A stretch of DNA of 64,000 bases, from positions 30,695 to 94,694 of the forward strand of contig CACXYH010000008.1 in assembly GCA_902771785.1 (NCBI GenBank), given 5' to 3'. Positions 1-8,645 of the stretch are shown here, one piece after another; positions within the stretch are counted from its first letter, which is position 1; each line of letters begins with the position of its first letter. The translations under genes and the position numbers were made by a program. The DNA is from an uncultured Prevotellaceae bacterium (GTDB lineage Bacteria > Bacteroidota > Bacteroidia > Bacteroidales > Bacteroidaceae). Under the pieces are notes generated by a model. That model saw only the letters and a program-made list of their open reading frames with translations, was not told the origin of the DNA and made no database searches.

Positions 1-110
1 ACAATGCTCCCATGGTGACGTGGCGTGCCCACGCCAACCTGTTCTATAGCAACTGGATAAACTACTACGTTTATCAGGAAACACCGTTCGACATCAGCAA
101 GATTGAGTGA
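1..110 (+). CDS. metA: Homoserine O-acyltransferase (MetA), C-terminal fragment
   Basis: Only the last 35 codons are in the window (reading frame from base 3, stop TGA at 108-110). The tail reads [20 protein letters not shown] and matches the conserved C-terminus of MetA enzymes, which acylate homoserine in methionine synthesis. The catalytic residues lie upstream of the window, so succinyl versus acetyl specificity cannot be judged. The stop codon overlaps the ATG of the next gene by one base (TGATG), which suggests translational coupling. Confidence 0.85.
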   Translation, partial: NAPMVTWRAHANLFYSNWINYYVYQETPFDISKIE

Positions 111-1921
111 TGACACGTCTTGAGCTTCTGGCCCCCGCCAAGAACCTGGAGTGCGGAATGGCGGCCGTCGACCATGGGGCCGATGCCGTCTACATCGGTG
201 CGTCTCGCTTCGGTGCACGTGCCGCGGCGGGCAACAGCGTCGACGACATCCGCCAGCTGTGCCGCTATGCCCATCAGTTTGGGGTCAAGGTCTATGTCAC
301 GGTCAACACCATTATCTTCGACGCTGAGCTCAGTGCCACCCGCCAGCTGCTTGCCGAGTTGGCAGCGGCCGACGTCGATGCCGTGCTCATTCAGGACATG
401 GGGCTGCTCGATGCTCCGCTTCCTCTCCACGCTTCTACGCAGACCGACAACCGCACGCCCGAGAAGGTGCGCTGGCTGCGCTCGTTGGGTTTTCGCCGGG
501 TGGTGCTGGCCCGCGAGCTGTCGGTAGCCGAGATAGCCGAAATCCATCGTCAGGTGCCCGACGTAGAGCTCGAGGTCTTTGTTCATGGAGCCCTCTGCGT
601 CAGCTATAGCGGTCTGTGCTATGCCTCGCAGCATTGTTTCGGGCGCAGCGCCAATCGCGGTGAGTGTGCCCAGTTCTGCCGCATGAAGTTCGACCTTGTC
701 GATGCCGACGGCCGTGTCGTCGAGCGTCAGCGCCATCTGCTCTCGCTGAAGGACCTCAACCAGAGCGACCATCTCGAAGAGCTCATCGAGGCCGGCGCCG
801 TGTCGTTCAAGATTGAGGGGCGGCTCAAGGGCGTCGACTACGTGAAGAATGTGACCGCCTACTACAGCGAGCGCCTCAATGCCATCATTGCCCGTCATCC
901 CGACAAGTACCAGCGAGCCTCGCTCGGCCATTGCCGCTACACCTTCACCCCTTCGTTGGCGAAGACCTTCAACCGCGGCTATACCAACTATTTCCTGCAC
1001 GGACGCACGGCCGGCATCGCCTCGTTCGACACGCCCAAGGCCATGGGCGAGTTTGTGGGCACGGTCAAGGAGCTGCGTCCCCATTCGCTGAGCGTGGCGG
1101 GCATCGCCCGTTTTGCCAATGGCGACGGACTCTGCTTCCTCAATGCCGACCACGAGTTAGAGGGCTTCCGGGTGAATAGGGTAGAGGGCAATCGCCTCTA
1201 CCCGCTGAAGATGCCTGCCTCGTTGCGCCCCGGCATGCGCCTCTATCGCAATCAAGACCAGGAGTTCGAACGCTTGCTGACCAGACCCAGTGCCGAGCGC
1301 AAGGTGCCGGTGCGCATGCGCCTCGATATTACTGCCGACGGCTTTGCCCTGCAAATCAACGACGCTGCTCCCGTCAGCATCGTGGCCCCTCACCAGCAGG
1401 CCCAGAAGCCCCAGCACGACAACATCGTTCGGCAGCTCACCAAGCTGGGTGGCACGCCCCTGTCGTGCAGCCACGTCGAGCTGCCTGACGGGTTCTGCTA
1501 CTTCATTCCCAGCAGTCAGTTGGCCGAGCTGCGGCGCATGGCCGTGGCCAGCTACTGCAGCAGTCGCCCTGCGCCGTCCCCTGCACTGCTCCCTGCTGAG
1601 GCATCGGCGCCAGTTCCGACTCCCGTCTACGCCACACCTTATTTATATAATATAGCCAATAGCGACAGCCGTCGTTTCTATGCGGCCCGGGGAGTAGCCT
1701 CGCCGCAGCCCGCCTTCGAGCTGCAGCAGCCCCGCGGCAGCCAGCTGCTCATGCAGTGCCGCCATTGCCTGCGCTTTGCCTTGGGCTTCTGCGTGAAGCA
1801 CGGAGGGCGCAAGCCTGAGTGGCGCGAACCGCTGTCGCTGGTTCTTGCCGACGGTCGGCGCTTCCCCCTGGAGTTCGACTGCCAGCACTGTCAAATGAAT
1901 GTCTATGCAGAAAGTCGTTAG
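110..1921 (+). CDS. U32 family peptidase-like protein (RlhA/TrhP type)
   Basis: About 603 residues. The N-terminus LELLAPAKNLECGMAAVDHG is the typical TIM-barrel start of the U32 family. The family signature is present at EVFVHGALCVSYSGLC (about residues 155-170), followed by further cysteines near 176, 186 and 190 that probably bind an iron-sulfur cluster. E. coli relatives hydroxylate tRNA (TrhP) or 23S rRNA (RlhA) using prephenate-linked chemistry; older annotations call the family collagenase-like peptidase. The C-terminus adds two more CxxC groups (CRHC, CQHC). The start ATG overlaps the metA stop; an in-frame GTG three bases earlier is an alternative. The 3' end overlaps the next gene by 23 bases. 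RNA-modifying activity is inferred from the family. Confidence 0.85.
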   Translation: MTRLELLAPAKNLECGMAAVDHGADAVYIGASRFGARAAAGNSVDDIRQLCRYAHQFGVKVYVTVNTIIFDAELSATRQLLAELAAADVDAVLIQDMGLLDAPLPLHASTQTDNRTPEKVRWLRSLGFRRVVLARELSVAEIAEIHRQVPDVELEVFVHGALCVSYSGLCYASQHCFGRSANRGECAQFCRMKFDLVDADGRVVERQRHLLSLKDLNQSDHLEELIEAGAVSFKIEGRLKGVDYVKNVTAYYSERLNAIIARHPDKYQRASLGHCRYTFTPSLAKTFNRGYTNYFLHGRTAGIASFDTPKAMGEFVGTVKELRPHSLSVAGIARFANGDGLCFLNADHELEGFRVNRVEGNRLYPLKMPASLRPGMRLYRNQDQEFERLLTRPSAERKVPVRMRLDITADGFALQINDAAPVSIVAPHQQAQKPQHDNIVRQLTKLGGTPLSCSHVELPDGFCYFIPSSQLAELRRMAVASYCSSRPAPSPALLPAEASAPVPTPVYATPYLYNIANSDSRRFYAARGVASPQPAFELQQPRGSQLLMQCRHCLRFALGFCVKHGGRKPEWREPLSLVLADGRRFPLEFDCQHCQMNVYAESR

Positions 1922-2885
1922 CCTGTTGCTCGTCTTGTTGCTGTTCGGTTCCTGCTATCAGCAGGAGTCGCTCACTCCCGATGCCTGGGACCTCACCGAT
2001 CGTCAGCTCGACAGCATCTCGTTCTCTACCACCCACCACTATGCCCAGAACTACAATTTCTATGTGAAGGCCGACTCGCTGTGCCTGCTGGTGCAGCAGC
2101 CCGCCGAGGTCTCCGACCCGCTGCTGCTTGACACGCTCGTCGTCCGCCACGACGACCGCCTGGTGGTGGCCGACATCCTCACGCTTCCTTCCGACACCGT
2201 CGACTCTGTGTGGGTGCGGGTGGCTCGCGACCAGCAGACCATGGGCTGGACTCGCGAGACCCAGCTACTGGCTGCCGTGGCCCCCGACGACCCCATCTCG
2301 CAGTTCATCGACTTCTTCAGCGACACCCACCTGCTCATCTTCCTGGCCTTCCTGTCGGTAGTGGTGGCAGCCTTTGTCATCCGTTCGCTCCTGCGCCATC
2401 AGGCCCGCATCGTCCATTTCAACGACATCAACTCGTTCTATCCCACGCTGCTCTGCCTGCTCGTCTCGTCCTCGGCAGTGCTCTATAGCACCATCCAGCT
2501 GCTGGCGCCCGAGTCGTGGCGGCACTACTACTACCATCCCACGCTCAATCCCTTCGAGCTGCCTTTCCATCTGGGGCTGTTCGTCCTCTCCGTCTGGGTC
2601 ATGCTGCTGGTGGCTATGGCCGCCTTCGACGATGTGCGTCGACAGCTGTCGGCCTCAGATGCCCTGTTCTACTATCTCGGGCTGGCCGGTGTGTGTGCCG
2701 TTTGCTACGTAGTCTTCTCCGTCACCACGCTCTATTATCTGGGCTATCCCTTGCTCATAGCCTATGTTGCCTTTGCCCTCCATCGCTATTTCCGCCGTTC
2801 GCGCACCCGCTATCTCTGCGGCCGCTGCGGTCATCCGCTGCAGCAGAAGGGGCGTTGCCCTCATTGCGGAGCGGTCAACGATTGA
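1899..2885 (+). CDS. Multi-pass membrane protein with C-terminal zinc ribbon, hypothetical
   Basis: About 328 residues, starting at ATG 1899 (or ATG 1905) inside the end of the U32 gene. An N-terminal hydrophobic segment ends in a lipobox-like LLLFGSC, followed by an extracytoplasmic stretch to about residue 140. Four or five membrane segments follow (LLIFLAFLSVVVAAFVI, a stretch around LLCLLVSSSAVLY, LGLFVLSVWVMLLVAMAAF and others). The last 20 residues form a zinc ribbon, CGRCG then CPHCG. No function is recognised. The long overlap with the U32 gene indicates co-transcription. Confidence 0.7.
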   Translation: MSMQKVVSLLLVLLLFGSCYQQESLTPDAWDLTDRQLDSISFSTTHHYAQNYNFYVKADSLCLLVQQPAEVSDPLLLDTLVVRHDDRLVVADILTLPSDTVDSVWVRVARDQQTMGWTRETQLLAAVAPDDPISQFIDFFSDTHLLIFLAFLSVVVAAFVIRSLLRHQARIVHFNDINSFYPTLLCLLVSSSAVLYSTIQLLAPESWRHYYYHPTLNPFELPFHLGLFVLSVWVMLLVAMAAFDDVRRQLSASDALFYYLGLAGVCAVCYVVFSVTTLYYLGYPLLIAYVAFALHRYFRRSRTRYLCGRCGHPLQQKGRCPHCGAVND

Positions 2886-2927
2886 GACATCCCTGCTGCT
2901 TTTCGGAAAAATCCCCATAAATGCGGA

Positions 2928-2958
2928 TTGCAAGGTTCGGCAGAAATGCGTACCTTTG
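2928..2958 (+). promoter_or_regulatory. Bacteroidetes-type promoter of the TonB-dependent receptor
   Basis: TTG at 2928-2930 and TACCTTTG at 2951-2958, separated by 20 bases, match the Bacteroidetes -33/-7 consensus. The start codon of the receptor lies about 60-70 bases downstream, leaving a moderate 5' leader. Confidence 0.7.
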
Positions 2959-3030
2959 CACTCGCTTTTGCAAAGTATTGAAGGAATAGATGAATTGAAT
3001 TCGAATAAATCATTTATGAATAAGTGCTAT

Positions 3031-5394
3031 ATGAGAAAAGATTTGTTTTCAGTGCTGGCCCTTGGCTTGATGGCCGCACCAGCCTTCGCCATTGAGGCGA
3101 ACGACACCAGCCGTGTCGTCGACCTCGACGAAGTGCTTGTCGTTTCCCAACCCAAGGAGTCGTATGCCTTGCGCCTCCAGCCGCTCAGCTCCACCGTTAT
3201 GGGTACGGAGCAGATTCAGAACCTGGGCCTGCGCGACCTGCGCGATGTGTCAGAGTACGTACCCTCGTTTGTCATGCCCAACTATGGTTCACGCTACACC
3301 TCGTCCATGTATGTGCGTGGCATCGGTTCCCGTGTAAACAGCCCCGCCGTGGGCATCTATGTTGACAACATTCCCGTGGTCAACAAGAGCATGTTCAACT
3401 TCCATACCTACGAGCTGCAACGCCTTGACGTGCTGCGCGGTGCCCAGGGCACGCTCTACGGCCAGAACACCGAGGGCGGACTGGTGCGCATGTACTCGCG
3501 CTCACCGCTCATCTATCAGGGCACCGACGTGAAGCTGGGCTTCGGCACTGGGCTCTATCGCAAGGCCGAAGTGTCCCACTACGGTAAGCTCTCCGACCGC
3601 CTTGGCTACTCCGTGGCTGCCTTCTACAACGGTCAGCAGGGCTTCTTCGACAACCTCTCTACCGGCGACCATGCCGACGAGATGAACGAGGGCGGCGGCA
3701 AGCTGCGCCTGCAGTGGCAGGCCACCGACCGCCTGCTGGTCGACGTGCTGGCCGACTATCAGTATGTCAAGCAGAACGGCTTCCCCTACGGACAGCTCGA
3801 TGCTGACGACCGTGCCGCTGAGCCCAACACCAACCGTCAGGGCACCTACAGCCGCCACATGCTCACCACCGGACTCGGACTGACCTACAAGGGCGACTGG
3901 GCCGACCTCAACTACACCGCCAGCTGGCAGTATCTCAACGACGACATGCTCATGGACATCGACTATCGTCCGCTCGACTATATGCACATGGAGCAGGCAC
4001 AGCTGCAGAACGCACTCACCCAGGAGCTCACCCTGAAGAGCAACACCCAGGGACGCTGGCACTGGACCACTGGCGCCTACTATGCCTACCAGGCGCTGAA
4101 GACCAACGCTCCCGTCTACTTCGACGAGGAGATGAACAAATACCTCTCGAAGACCATCGAGGACTATGCCTACTACGGCATGCTCAACAGCATGGCCAAG
4201 CGCATGGGCGAGCAGGCCGCTGCTGCCATGATAGCCCGTGCCGGCGGCTGCCACATCACGCTCGACATGGCCACTATCCCCGGCCTCTTCCGCACGCCGC
4301 AGCACAACTTCGCCCTGTTCCATGAGTCGAACATTGAGCTCACCCCGCGCCTCACCGCCACCCTCGGCCTGCGCTACGACGTCACCCAGACCGCCCTCGA
4401 CTACCGTACCGTGGGCGAGATGCAGCTCAACGAGAGCGTCATGGGCACTCAGGTGAATGCCCACGTCATTTCGCAGCTGGCCCACGAGGAGCAGAACAAC
4501 TTCGACCAGTGGCTGCCCAAGTTCGGACTCACCTACCGCATCGACAATCACAACAGCAACGTCTATGCCCAGGTGGCCAAGGGCTATCGTGCCGGAGGCT
4601 TCAACATCCAGATGTTCAGCGACGTGCTCCAGAGCGAGCTCCAGGGTGTGGCCCAGCGCGCACGCGGCGACATGGAGCTGCAGCACGACGAGGCTTTCTA
4701 CGACAACATCCGCAACACCATCAGCTACAAGCCCGAAGAGTCGTGGAACTACGAGTTCGGAACCCATCTGAACCTCTTCGACAATAAGCTCCACGTCGAC
4801 CTGGCCGGCTACTACATGCAGATTCGCAACCAGCAGCTCTCCGTCATGGCCACCCAGTATGGCTTCGGACGCTCCATGGTCAACGCCGGTCGCAGCTACA
4901 GCTGCGGCATCGAGGCCTCGTTGCGCGGCAGCGCCCTCGACGACCACCTGACTTGGGCCGTCAACTACGGCTACACCCGCGCCGTGTTCAAGGAATACAC
5001 CGACTCCGTCACCGTCGCTGGCCAGCTCACCGCCGTCAGCTACAAAGACAAGCGCGTGCCCTTCATTCCCGAGCACACCCTCTCCGCCTGTGCCGACTAT
5101 CGCATCGACTTCGGCGGCACCCTCCGCTCCATCACCATCGGTGCCAACGCCATTGCCCAAGGCAAGACCTATTGGGACACCGACAACCTCTACTCGCAGA
5201 AGCTCTATGCCACCCTCGGCGCCCACGTCGATGCCGACTTTGGCCTGCTGTCGCTGAGCCTGTGGGGACGCAACCTGACCGACACAAACTACAATACATT
5301 CGCCATCGAGAGCCCCATGGCTGGAACCACCAACTACTACGCTCACCATGGCAACCCCCGACAGATGGGCATCGACCTGCGCCTGCACTTCTAA
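3031..5394 (+). CDS. TonB-dependent outer-membrane receptor
   Basis: About 787 residues from MRKDLFSVLALGLMAAPAFA, a clear signal peptide; an in-frame ATG at 3016 would add five residues. A TonB-box-like DEVLVVS follows, then the plug domain (SSTVMGTEQIQNLGLRDLRD, the VRGIGSRVNSPAVGIYVDNI region and RLDVLRGAQGTLYGQNTEGG, about residues 50-150). The rest is a 22-strand barrel ending in a terminal aromatic residue (LRLHF). Such receptors import siderophores, cobalamin or other large ligands using TonB energy. There is no SusD partner and no CNA-like N-terminal domain, so this is a stand-alone FepA/FecA-like type rather than a SusC glycan importer. The ligand is not deducible. A Bacteroidetes promoter precedes it. 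Confidence 0.9.
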   Translation: MRKDLFSVLALGLMAAPAFAIEANDTSRVVDLDEVLVVSQPKESYALRLQPLSSTVMGTEQIQNLGLRDLRDVSEYVPSFVMPNYGSRYTSSMYVRGIGSRVNSPAVGIYVDNIPVVNKSMFNFHTYELQRLDVLRGAQGTLYGQNTEGGLVRMYSRSPLIYQGTDVKLGFGTGLYRKAEVSHYGKLSDRLGYSVAAFYNGQQGFFDNLSTGDHADEMNEGGGKLRLQWQATDRLLVDVLADYQYVKQNGFPYGQLDADDRAAEPNTNRQGTYSRHMLTTGLGLTYKGDWADLNYTASWQYLNDDMLMDIDYRPLDYMHMEQAQLQNALTQELTLKSNTQGRWHWTTGAYYAYQALKTNAPVYFDEEMNKYLSKTIEDYAYYGMLNSMAKRMGEQAAAAMIARAGGCHITLDMATIPGLFRTPQHNFALFHESNIELTPRLTATLGLRYDVTQTALDYRTVGEMQLNESVMGTQVNAHVISQLAHEEQNNFDQWLPKFGLTYRIDNHNSNVYAQVAKGYRAGGFNIQMFSDVLQSELQGVAQRARGDMELQHDEAFYDNIRNTISYKPEESWNYEFGTHLNLFDNKLHVDLAGYYMQIRNQQLSVMATQYGFGRSMVNAGRSYSCGIEASLRGSALDDHLTWAVNYGYTRAVFKEYTDSVTVAGQLTAVSYKDKRVPFIPEHTLSACADYRIDFGGTLRSITIGANAIAQGKTYWDTDNLYSQKLYATLGAHVDADFGLLSLSLWGRNLTDTNYNTFAIESPMAGTTNYYAHHGNPRQMGIDLRLHF

Positions 5395-5486
5395 GCAGCC
5401 GCGCGGCAACCTGCACCAAATGTTAAGAGTAGGGGAGTAGCAGCGTTAAAAAAAGACAAGACGCACGCTACTCCCCATTTTTTTGC

Positions 5487-5494
5487 TACCTTTG
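5487..5494 (+). promoter_or_regulatory. Putative -7 element for the Lys/Ala-rich protein gene
   Basis: TACCTTTG lies 36 bases before the ATG at 5531. No clear TTG is found 19-21 bases upstream, so this is a weaker match than others in the window. Confidence 0.5.
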
Positions 5495-5530
5495 CACGGT
5501 TTATCATCAATTATAATACACAAGACAACA

Positions 5531-5995
5531 ATGAAGAAGACAATCCTAACGATGGCACTGGTCGCCATGACCGCGCTCAGTGCAAACGCAACAGAGAAGT
5601 ACAACACCCTCCTGGCCCCCGTAGCCCAGCAGCCCGACAGCGTAGGCGTCATGTCGCCCGAAGCAGCCAAGGCCCAGGCCAAAGCTGAGAAAGAAGCCAA
5701 GAAGGCCCAGAAGGCAAAGGCCGAGAAGGAAGCCAAGGCGAAGGCAAAGGCCGAGAAGGAAGCCAAGGAAGCCAAGAAAGCCGAGAAGGAGCGTGAGGCA
5801 CAGGAGAAGGCCGTGAAGAAGGCCGAGAAAGCCCAGAAAGCTGCTGAGAAAGCTGCCGAGAAAGCTCAGAAGGCTGCTGAAAAGGCTGCCCAGGCTCCCA
5901 GCGACCCCAAGCTGAAGCTCGCCGCCGACAAGGCTGCCGTGAAAGCACATAAAGCTGCGCAGAAAGCCGAGAAGCTGGCAAAGAAGGTGAGGTGA
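5531..5995 (+). CDS. Secreted Lys/Ala/Glu-rich helical protein, hypothetical
   Basis: 154 residues starting MKKTILTMALVAMTALSANA, a good signal peptide. After a short linker (about residues 21-45) almost the whole protein is a run of AKAEKEAKKAQKA-like repeats, predicted to form a single long charged helix or coiled coil, reaching KLAKKVR at the end. Composition resembles TolA domain II or histone H1-like tails, but no domain can be named. It is predicted to be exported to the periplasm or surface. ATG 5531 is chosen because it begins the signal peptide and lies 36 bases after a promoter -7 box. Confidence 0.75.
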   Translation: MKKTILTMALVAMTALSANATEKYNTLLAPVAQQPDSVGVMSPEAAKAQAKAEKEAKKAQKAKAEKEAKAKAKAEKEAKEAKKAEKEREAQEKAVKKAEKAQKAAEKAAEKAQKAAEKAAQAPSDPKLKLAADKAAVKAHKAAQKAEKLAKKVR

Positions 5996-6064
5996 TGATC
6001 ATGCACAATGTGCAAGGTCTGAATCCGTCGCATGACGAGGCTGCATGCCTCGTTCTCTGAGCCG

Positions 6065-6186
6065 AAGCGGCACTTCGGCAGGGTTGAAGGGGAACTTCGG
6101 CTGCCTCGAAGCGGCACTTCGACCACGCAGAAGCGGCACTTTAACCACCTAAAAGCGGTACTTTTCCTCACCGAAAGTGCCGCTTT
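6065..6186 (+). repeat. Cluster of AAGCGGCACTT short repeats
   Basis: The 11-base motif AAGCGGCACTT occurs at 6065-6075, 6109-6119 and 6131-6141, once with one change (AAGCGGTACTT) at 6153-6163, and inverted at 6175-6185. Copy four and the inverted copy form a 13-bp stem with a 9-10 base loop. The first copy is itself palindromic with its flanks (GCCGAAGCGGCACTTCGGC). No coding potential is supported. The cluster sits downstream of the Lys/Ala-rich gene and may act as its terminator or be a REP-like repeat. Confidence 0.7.
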
Positions 6187-6234
6187 CTTTGTGCCAATGC
6201 GGCACTATGGCTGCAAGAAAGTAGCAATTTTCTC

Positions 6235-6283
6235 GTTCGTCATACACTACCACCCTATATATAGGTGGTAGTGTATGACGAAC
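6235..6283. repeat. Perfect 20-bp-arm hairpin, first of a pair
   Basis: The 20-base arms (6235-6254 and 6264-6283) are perfect reverse complements around the 9-base AT loop CTATATATA. It is followed by a run of A on the plus strand, so it does not have the T-run of an ordinary intrinsic terminator on either strand. It lies between convergent genes. Confidence 0.85.
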
Positions 6284-6310
6284 AAAAAAACTATTATGGG
6301 CGAATTGCTC

Positions 6311-6358
6311 GTTTGTTTCTGAAACCACCATATATATAGGTGGTCTTCAGAAACAAAC
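6311..6358. repeat. Hairpin with 19-bp arms and one bulge, second of a pair
   Basis: Arms 6311-6329 and 6339-6358 pair with a single bulged base around the loop ATATATATA. It shares the core ACCACC, TATATATA, GGTGGT and the trailing A-run with the hairpin 76 bases earlier, although the outer stem sequences differ completely. Compensating differences in both arms suggest that the structure is conserved rather than the sequence. Confidence 0.8.
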
Positions 6359-6397
6359 AAAAAACTTATTCGCGGGCAGCAGGCAAAATCGCTCTTG

Positions 6398-7423
6398 TCA
6401 TGGAAGCAGTTCCCTGATCTCCTCGTCGGTAGAGAGGTTGAAGTCGCCGGGGATGCTGTTCTTCAGCGTAGCGGCGGCCAGCGAGTAGTCGAGGGCCTGC
6501 TGGCAGTCGTCGGGGAAGGCACGCAGGGCGTGGAGGAAGGCTCCCATGAAGGCGTCGCCCACACCCATGGGGTCGAGCACGCCGGGGATGTCCATGACGC
6601 GGGTGGAGTAGAGCTGCCCCTCGCTCCAGAGCAGGGCGGTGAGGGTGTGGTGGCTCGACGACACCTGGTTGCGGATGCCCATGAGCCACTTGTGGCAGCG
6701 GGGGAAGCGGCGGTGAATGAGGTCGAACCACTCGCGATAGGGCTGCAGGTCGATATGGAAGTCGGCCGAGGTGGCATTGAAGAGGGGAGCCTGGCGCTCG
6801 GTGATGTACTCGAACTCGATGACGTCGCCAAACATAATGTCGGCGCGCTCGAGCATCTCGGTGAGCGTGGCGCGGGGCGTGGCTCCCGGGTAGCGCCACA
6901 GGTTCTTGCGGTAGTTGATGTCGAAGGAGACGGTGATGCCCAGCTCGCGGGCAATGTCGAGTGCCTCGAAGGTGGCATCGGCAGCCTGACGCGAGATGGC
7001 GGCGGTGATGCCCGACACCTGCAGCACGTCGGCGTCGGCCAGGATGCTGCGCCAGGGAATCATGCCGGGCTGCAGCTCGCTGTAGGCAGAGCCACTGCGG
7101 TCGTAGATGACGCGCGAGTTGCGCATGCCTGCCGAGGCCTCGAAGTAGTAGGTGCCTATGCGCTGGCCGCCCCAGAGAATGTGGCTGGTGTCGACGCCCA
7201 GCTGGCGCAGGGTCATGGCGCCTGCCTGGCCCACGGGGGTGTCGGGCAGGCGGGTGATGTAGCTGACGTCGTCGCCGAGGGTGGCGAGCGATACGGCCAC
7301 GTTGGCCTCGCTGCCGCCATACTTGCTGACGAAGGTGTCGCCCTGCGTGAGCCGCAGGTGCTGGTCTTTGGAGAAGCGCAGCAGCAGTTCGCCGAAGGTT
7401 ACGATTTTCTTAGTTTTCATCAT
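6398..7423 (-). CDS. kdgK: PfkB-family sugar kinase, probable 2-keto-3-deoxygluconate kinase
   Basis: 341 residues. The ribokinase/PfkB fold is shown by the N-terminal GGSEANVAVSLATLG (about residues 35-50) and by the C-terminal signature DPMGVGDAFMGAFLHAL, whose aspartate is the catalytic base and whose GVGD makes the anion hole. Overall sequence is closest in character to KDG kinases, which phosphorylate 2-keto-3-deoxygluconate from uronic acid breakdown; another sugar or nucleoside substrate is possible. It lies 31 bases after trpS on the same strand and is probably co-transcribed with it. Two adjacent ATG codons could start it. Confidence 0.75.
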   Translation of the reverse strand: MMKTKKIVTFGELLLRFSKDQHLRLTQGDTFVSKYGGSEANVAVSLATLGDDVSYITRLPDTPVGQAGAMTLRQLGVDTSHILWGGQRIGTYYFEASAGMRNSRVIYDRSGSAYSELQPGMIPWRSILADADVLQVSGITAAISRQAADATFEALDIARELGITVSFDINYRKNLWRYPGATPRATLTEMLERADIMFGDVIEFEYITERQAPLFNATSADFHIDLQPYREWFDLIHRRFPRCHKWLMGIRNQVSSSHHTLTALLWSEGQLYSTRVMDIPGVLDPMGVGDAFMGAFLHALRAFPDDCQQALDYSLAAATLKNSIPGDFNLSTDEEIRELLP

Positions 7424-7454
7424 TCGTCTAGTCTTTTATGAAGGGGAAGGGGAG

Positions 7455-8543
7455 TTACTTTCTAAACATCTCGCTCTGCTGGCGGATGAGCTCAGTGTCG
7501 TTGAAGTAGTCGATGCGCATGGCCTTGCGCACCTCGTCCATGGTCTGGGCGCCCACCTCGCGGGCCTGCTCGGTGCCGCGGCGCAGGATGTTGTAGATTT
7601 CGGGGATGTCCTGTTCGAACTCGGCGCGGCGCTGGCGCATGGGCTCCAGCAGCTGGTTGATGACCTGGTTGAGGAACTTCTTGCACTTCATGTCGCCCAC
7701 GCCGCCACGGGTGTAGTGCTCCTTGAGCTCGTCGAGGTTCTGATACTCGGGCCAGTAGTTGCTGAAGTCGGCGTCGGTAGAGAAGGCATCGAGATAGGTG
7801 AACACGGCGTTGCCCTCCACGTGGCCGGGGTCTGACACGTTCAGATGAGTGGGGTCGGTGTACATGGAGCGCACTTTCTGCCACACCTCGTCGGCCGAGT
7901 CGGAGAGGTAGATGCAGTTGCCGAGCGACTTCGACATCTTCTCCTTGCCGTCGGTGCCGGGCAGGCGACGGGCGGTGAGGTTCTCGGGCAGCATGATGTT
8001 AGGCTCTACGAGCACGGGGCCGTAGGTGTTGTTGAAGCGGTTGACGAGCTCGCGCGTCACTTCGAGCATGGGCTCCTGGTCTTCGCCGGCGGGCACGGTG
8101 GTAGCCTTGAACAGGGTGATGTCGGCAGCCTGCGACACGGGGTAGCAGAAGAAGCCGAGGGGGATGCTCTCGCCCTCGAAGCCGCGCATCTTGATTTCGG
8201 TCTTCACCGTGGGGTTGCGCTGCACGCGGCTCACGCTGATGAGGTTCATCAGATAGGTGGTGAGCTCGGCCAGCTCGGGTATCTGGCTCTGTATGAAGAG
8301 GATGCACTTGGCGGGGTCGAGTCCTGCTGCAAGGTAGTCGAGGGCCACGTTGATGATGTTCTGACGGATTTTCTCGGGGTTGTCGGCGTTGTCGGTCAAT
8401 GCCTGCACATCGGCCATGAAGACGAACATGCGGTCGTACTGGCCTGCATTCTGAAGTTCAACGCGACGGCGCAGCGAGCCTACGTAGTGGCCCAGATGGA
8501 GCTTGCCCGTAGGGCGGTCGCCGGTAAGAATTACTTTTCCCAT
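7455..8543 (-). CDS. trpS: Tryptophanyl-tRNA synthetase
   Basis: 362 residues from [20 protein letters not shown]. The class I HIGH-type motif is KLHLGH near residue 17 and the KMSKS loop is [10 protein letters not shown] near residue 200. The enzyme attaches tryptophan to tRNA-Trp in the cytoplasm. The start MGKV is chosen over an upstream in-frame codon because the family begins here and a -7 box (8580-8587) would leave the longer form without a leader. Confidence 0.95.
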   Translation of the reverse strand: MGKVILTGDRPTGKLHLGHYVGSLRRRVELQNAGQYDRMFVFMADVQALTDNADNPEKIRQNIINVALDYLAAGLDPAKCILFIQSQIPELAELTTYLMNLISVSRVQRNPTVKTEIKMRGFEGESIPLGFFCYPVSQAADITLFKATTVPAGEDQEPMLEVTRELVNRFNNTYGPVLVEPNIMLPENLTARRLPGTDGKEKMSKSLGNCIYLSDSADEVWQKVRSMYTDPTHLNVSDPGHVEGNAVFTYLDAFSTDADFSNYWPEYQNLDELKEHYTRGGVGDMKCKKFLNQVINQLLEPMRQRRAEFEQDIPEIYNILRRGTEQAREVGAQTMDEVRKAMRIDYFNDTELIRQQSEMFRK

Positions 8544-8579
8544 TTTCTTTTTCTTTCTTATTATAGTTTTATGAAGGTG

Positions 8580-8587
8580 CAAAATTA
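8580..8587 (-). promoter_or_regulatory. Putative -7 element of trpS
   Basis: Reverse-strand TAATTTTG, 36 bases before the trpS start codon. No clear -33 TTG is seen because the upstream DNA is inside the short intergenic gap. Confidence 0.5.
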
Positions 8588-8645
8588 CAAAAAAACGGCG
8601 TAACCAACAAGTTTTGCGCCATTTTTCTTTCGGCAGCGGGCTTTC

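Noticed and set aside
74-1153. Long open frame on the minus strand opposite the U32 gene
   Set aside because: GC-rich DNA opens frames opposite real genes. The translation shows no family features, and the plus-strand U32 gene is well supported.
3502-5409. 635-codon open frame opposite the TonB-dependent receptor
   Set aside because: It is a low-complexity Val/Gly/Glu-rich shadow of the receptor gene, with no domain.
6032-6271. 79-codon plus-strand frame through the short repeats
   Set aside because: Its peptide merely translates the AAGCGGCACTT repeats (RHF-type steps) and the hairpin; it has no start context.
6235-6283. Ordinary intrinsic terminator for the Lys/Ala-rich gene
   Set aside because: The stem is perfect but the plus strand continues with A-run rather than T-run; kept as a repeat instead.
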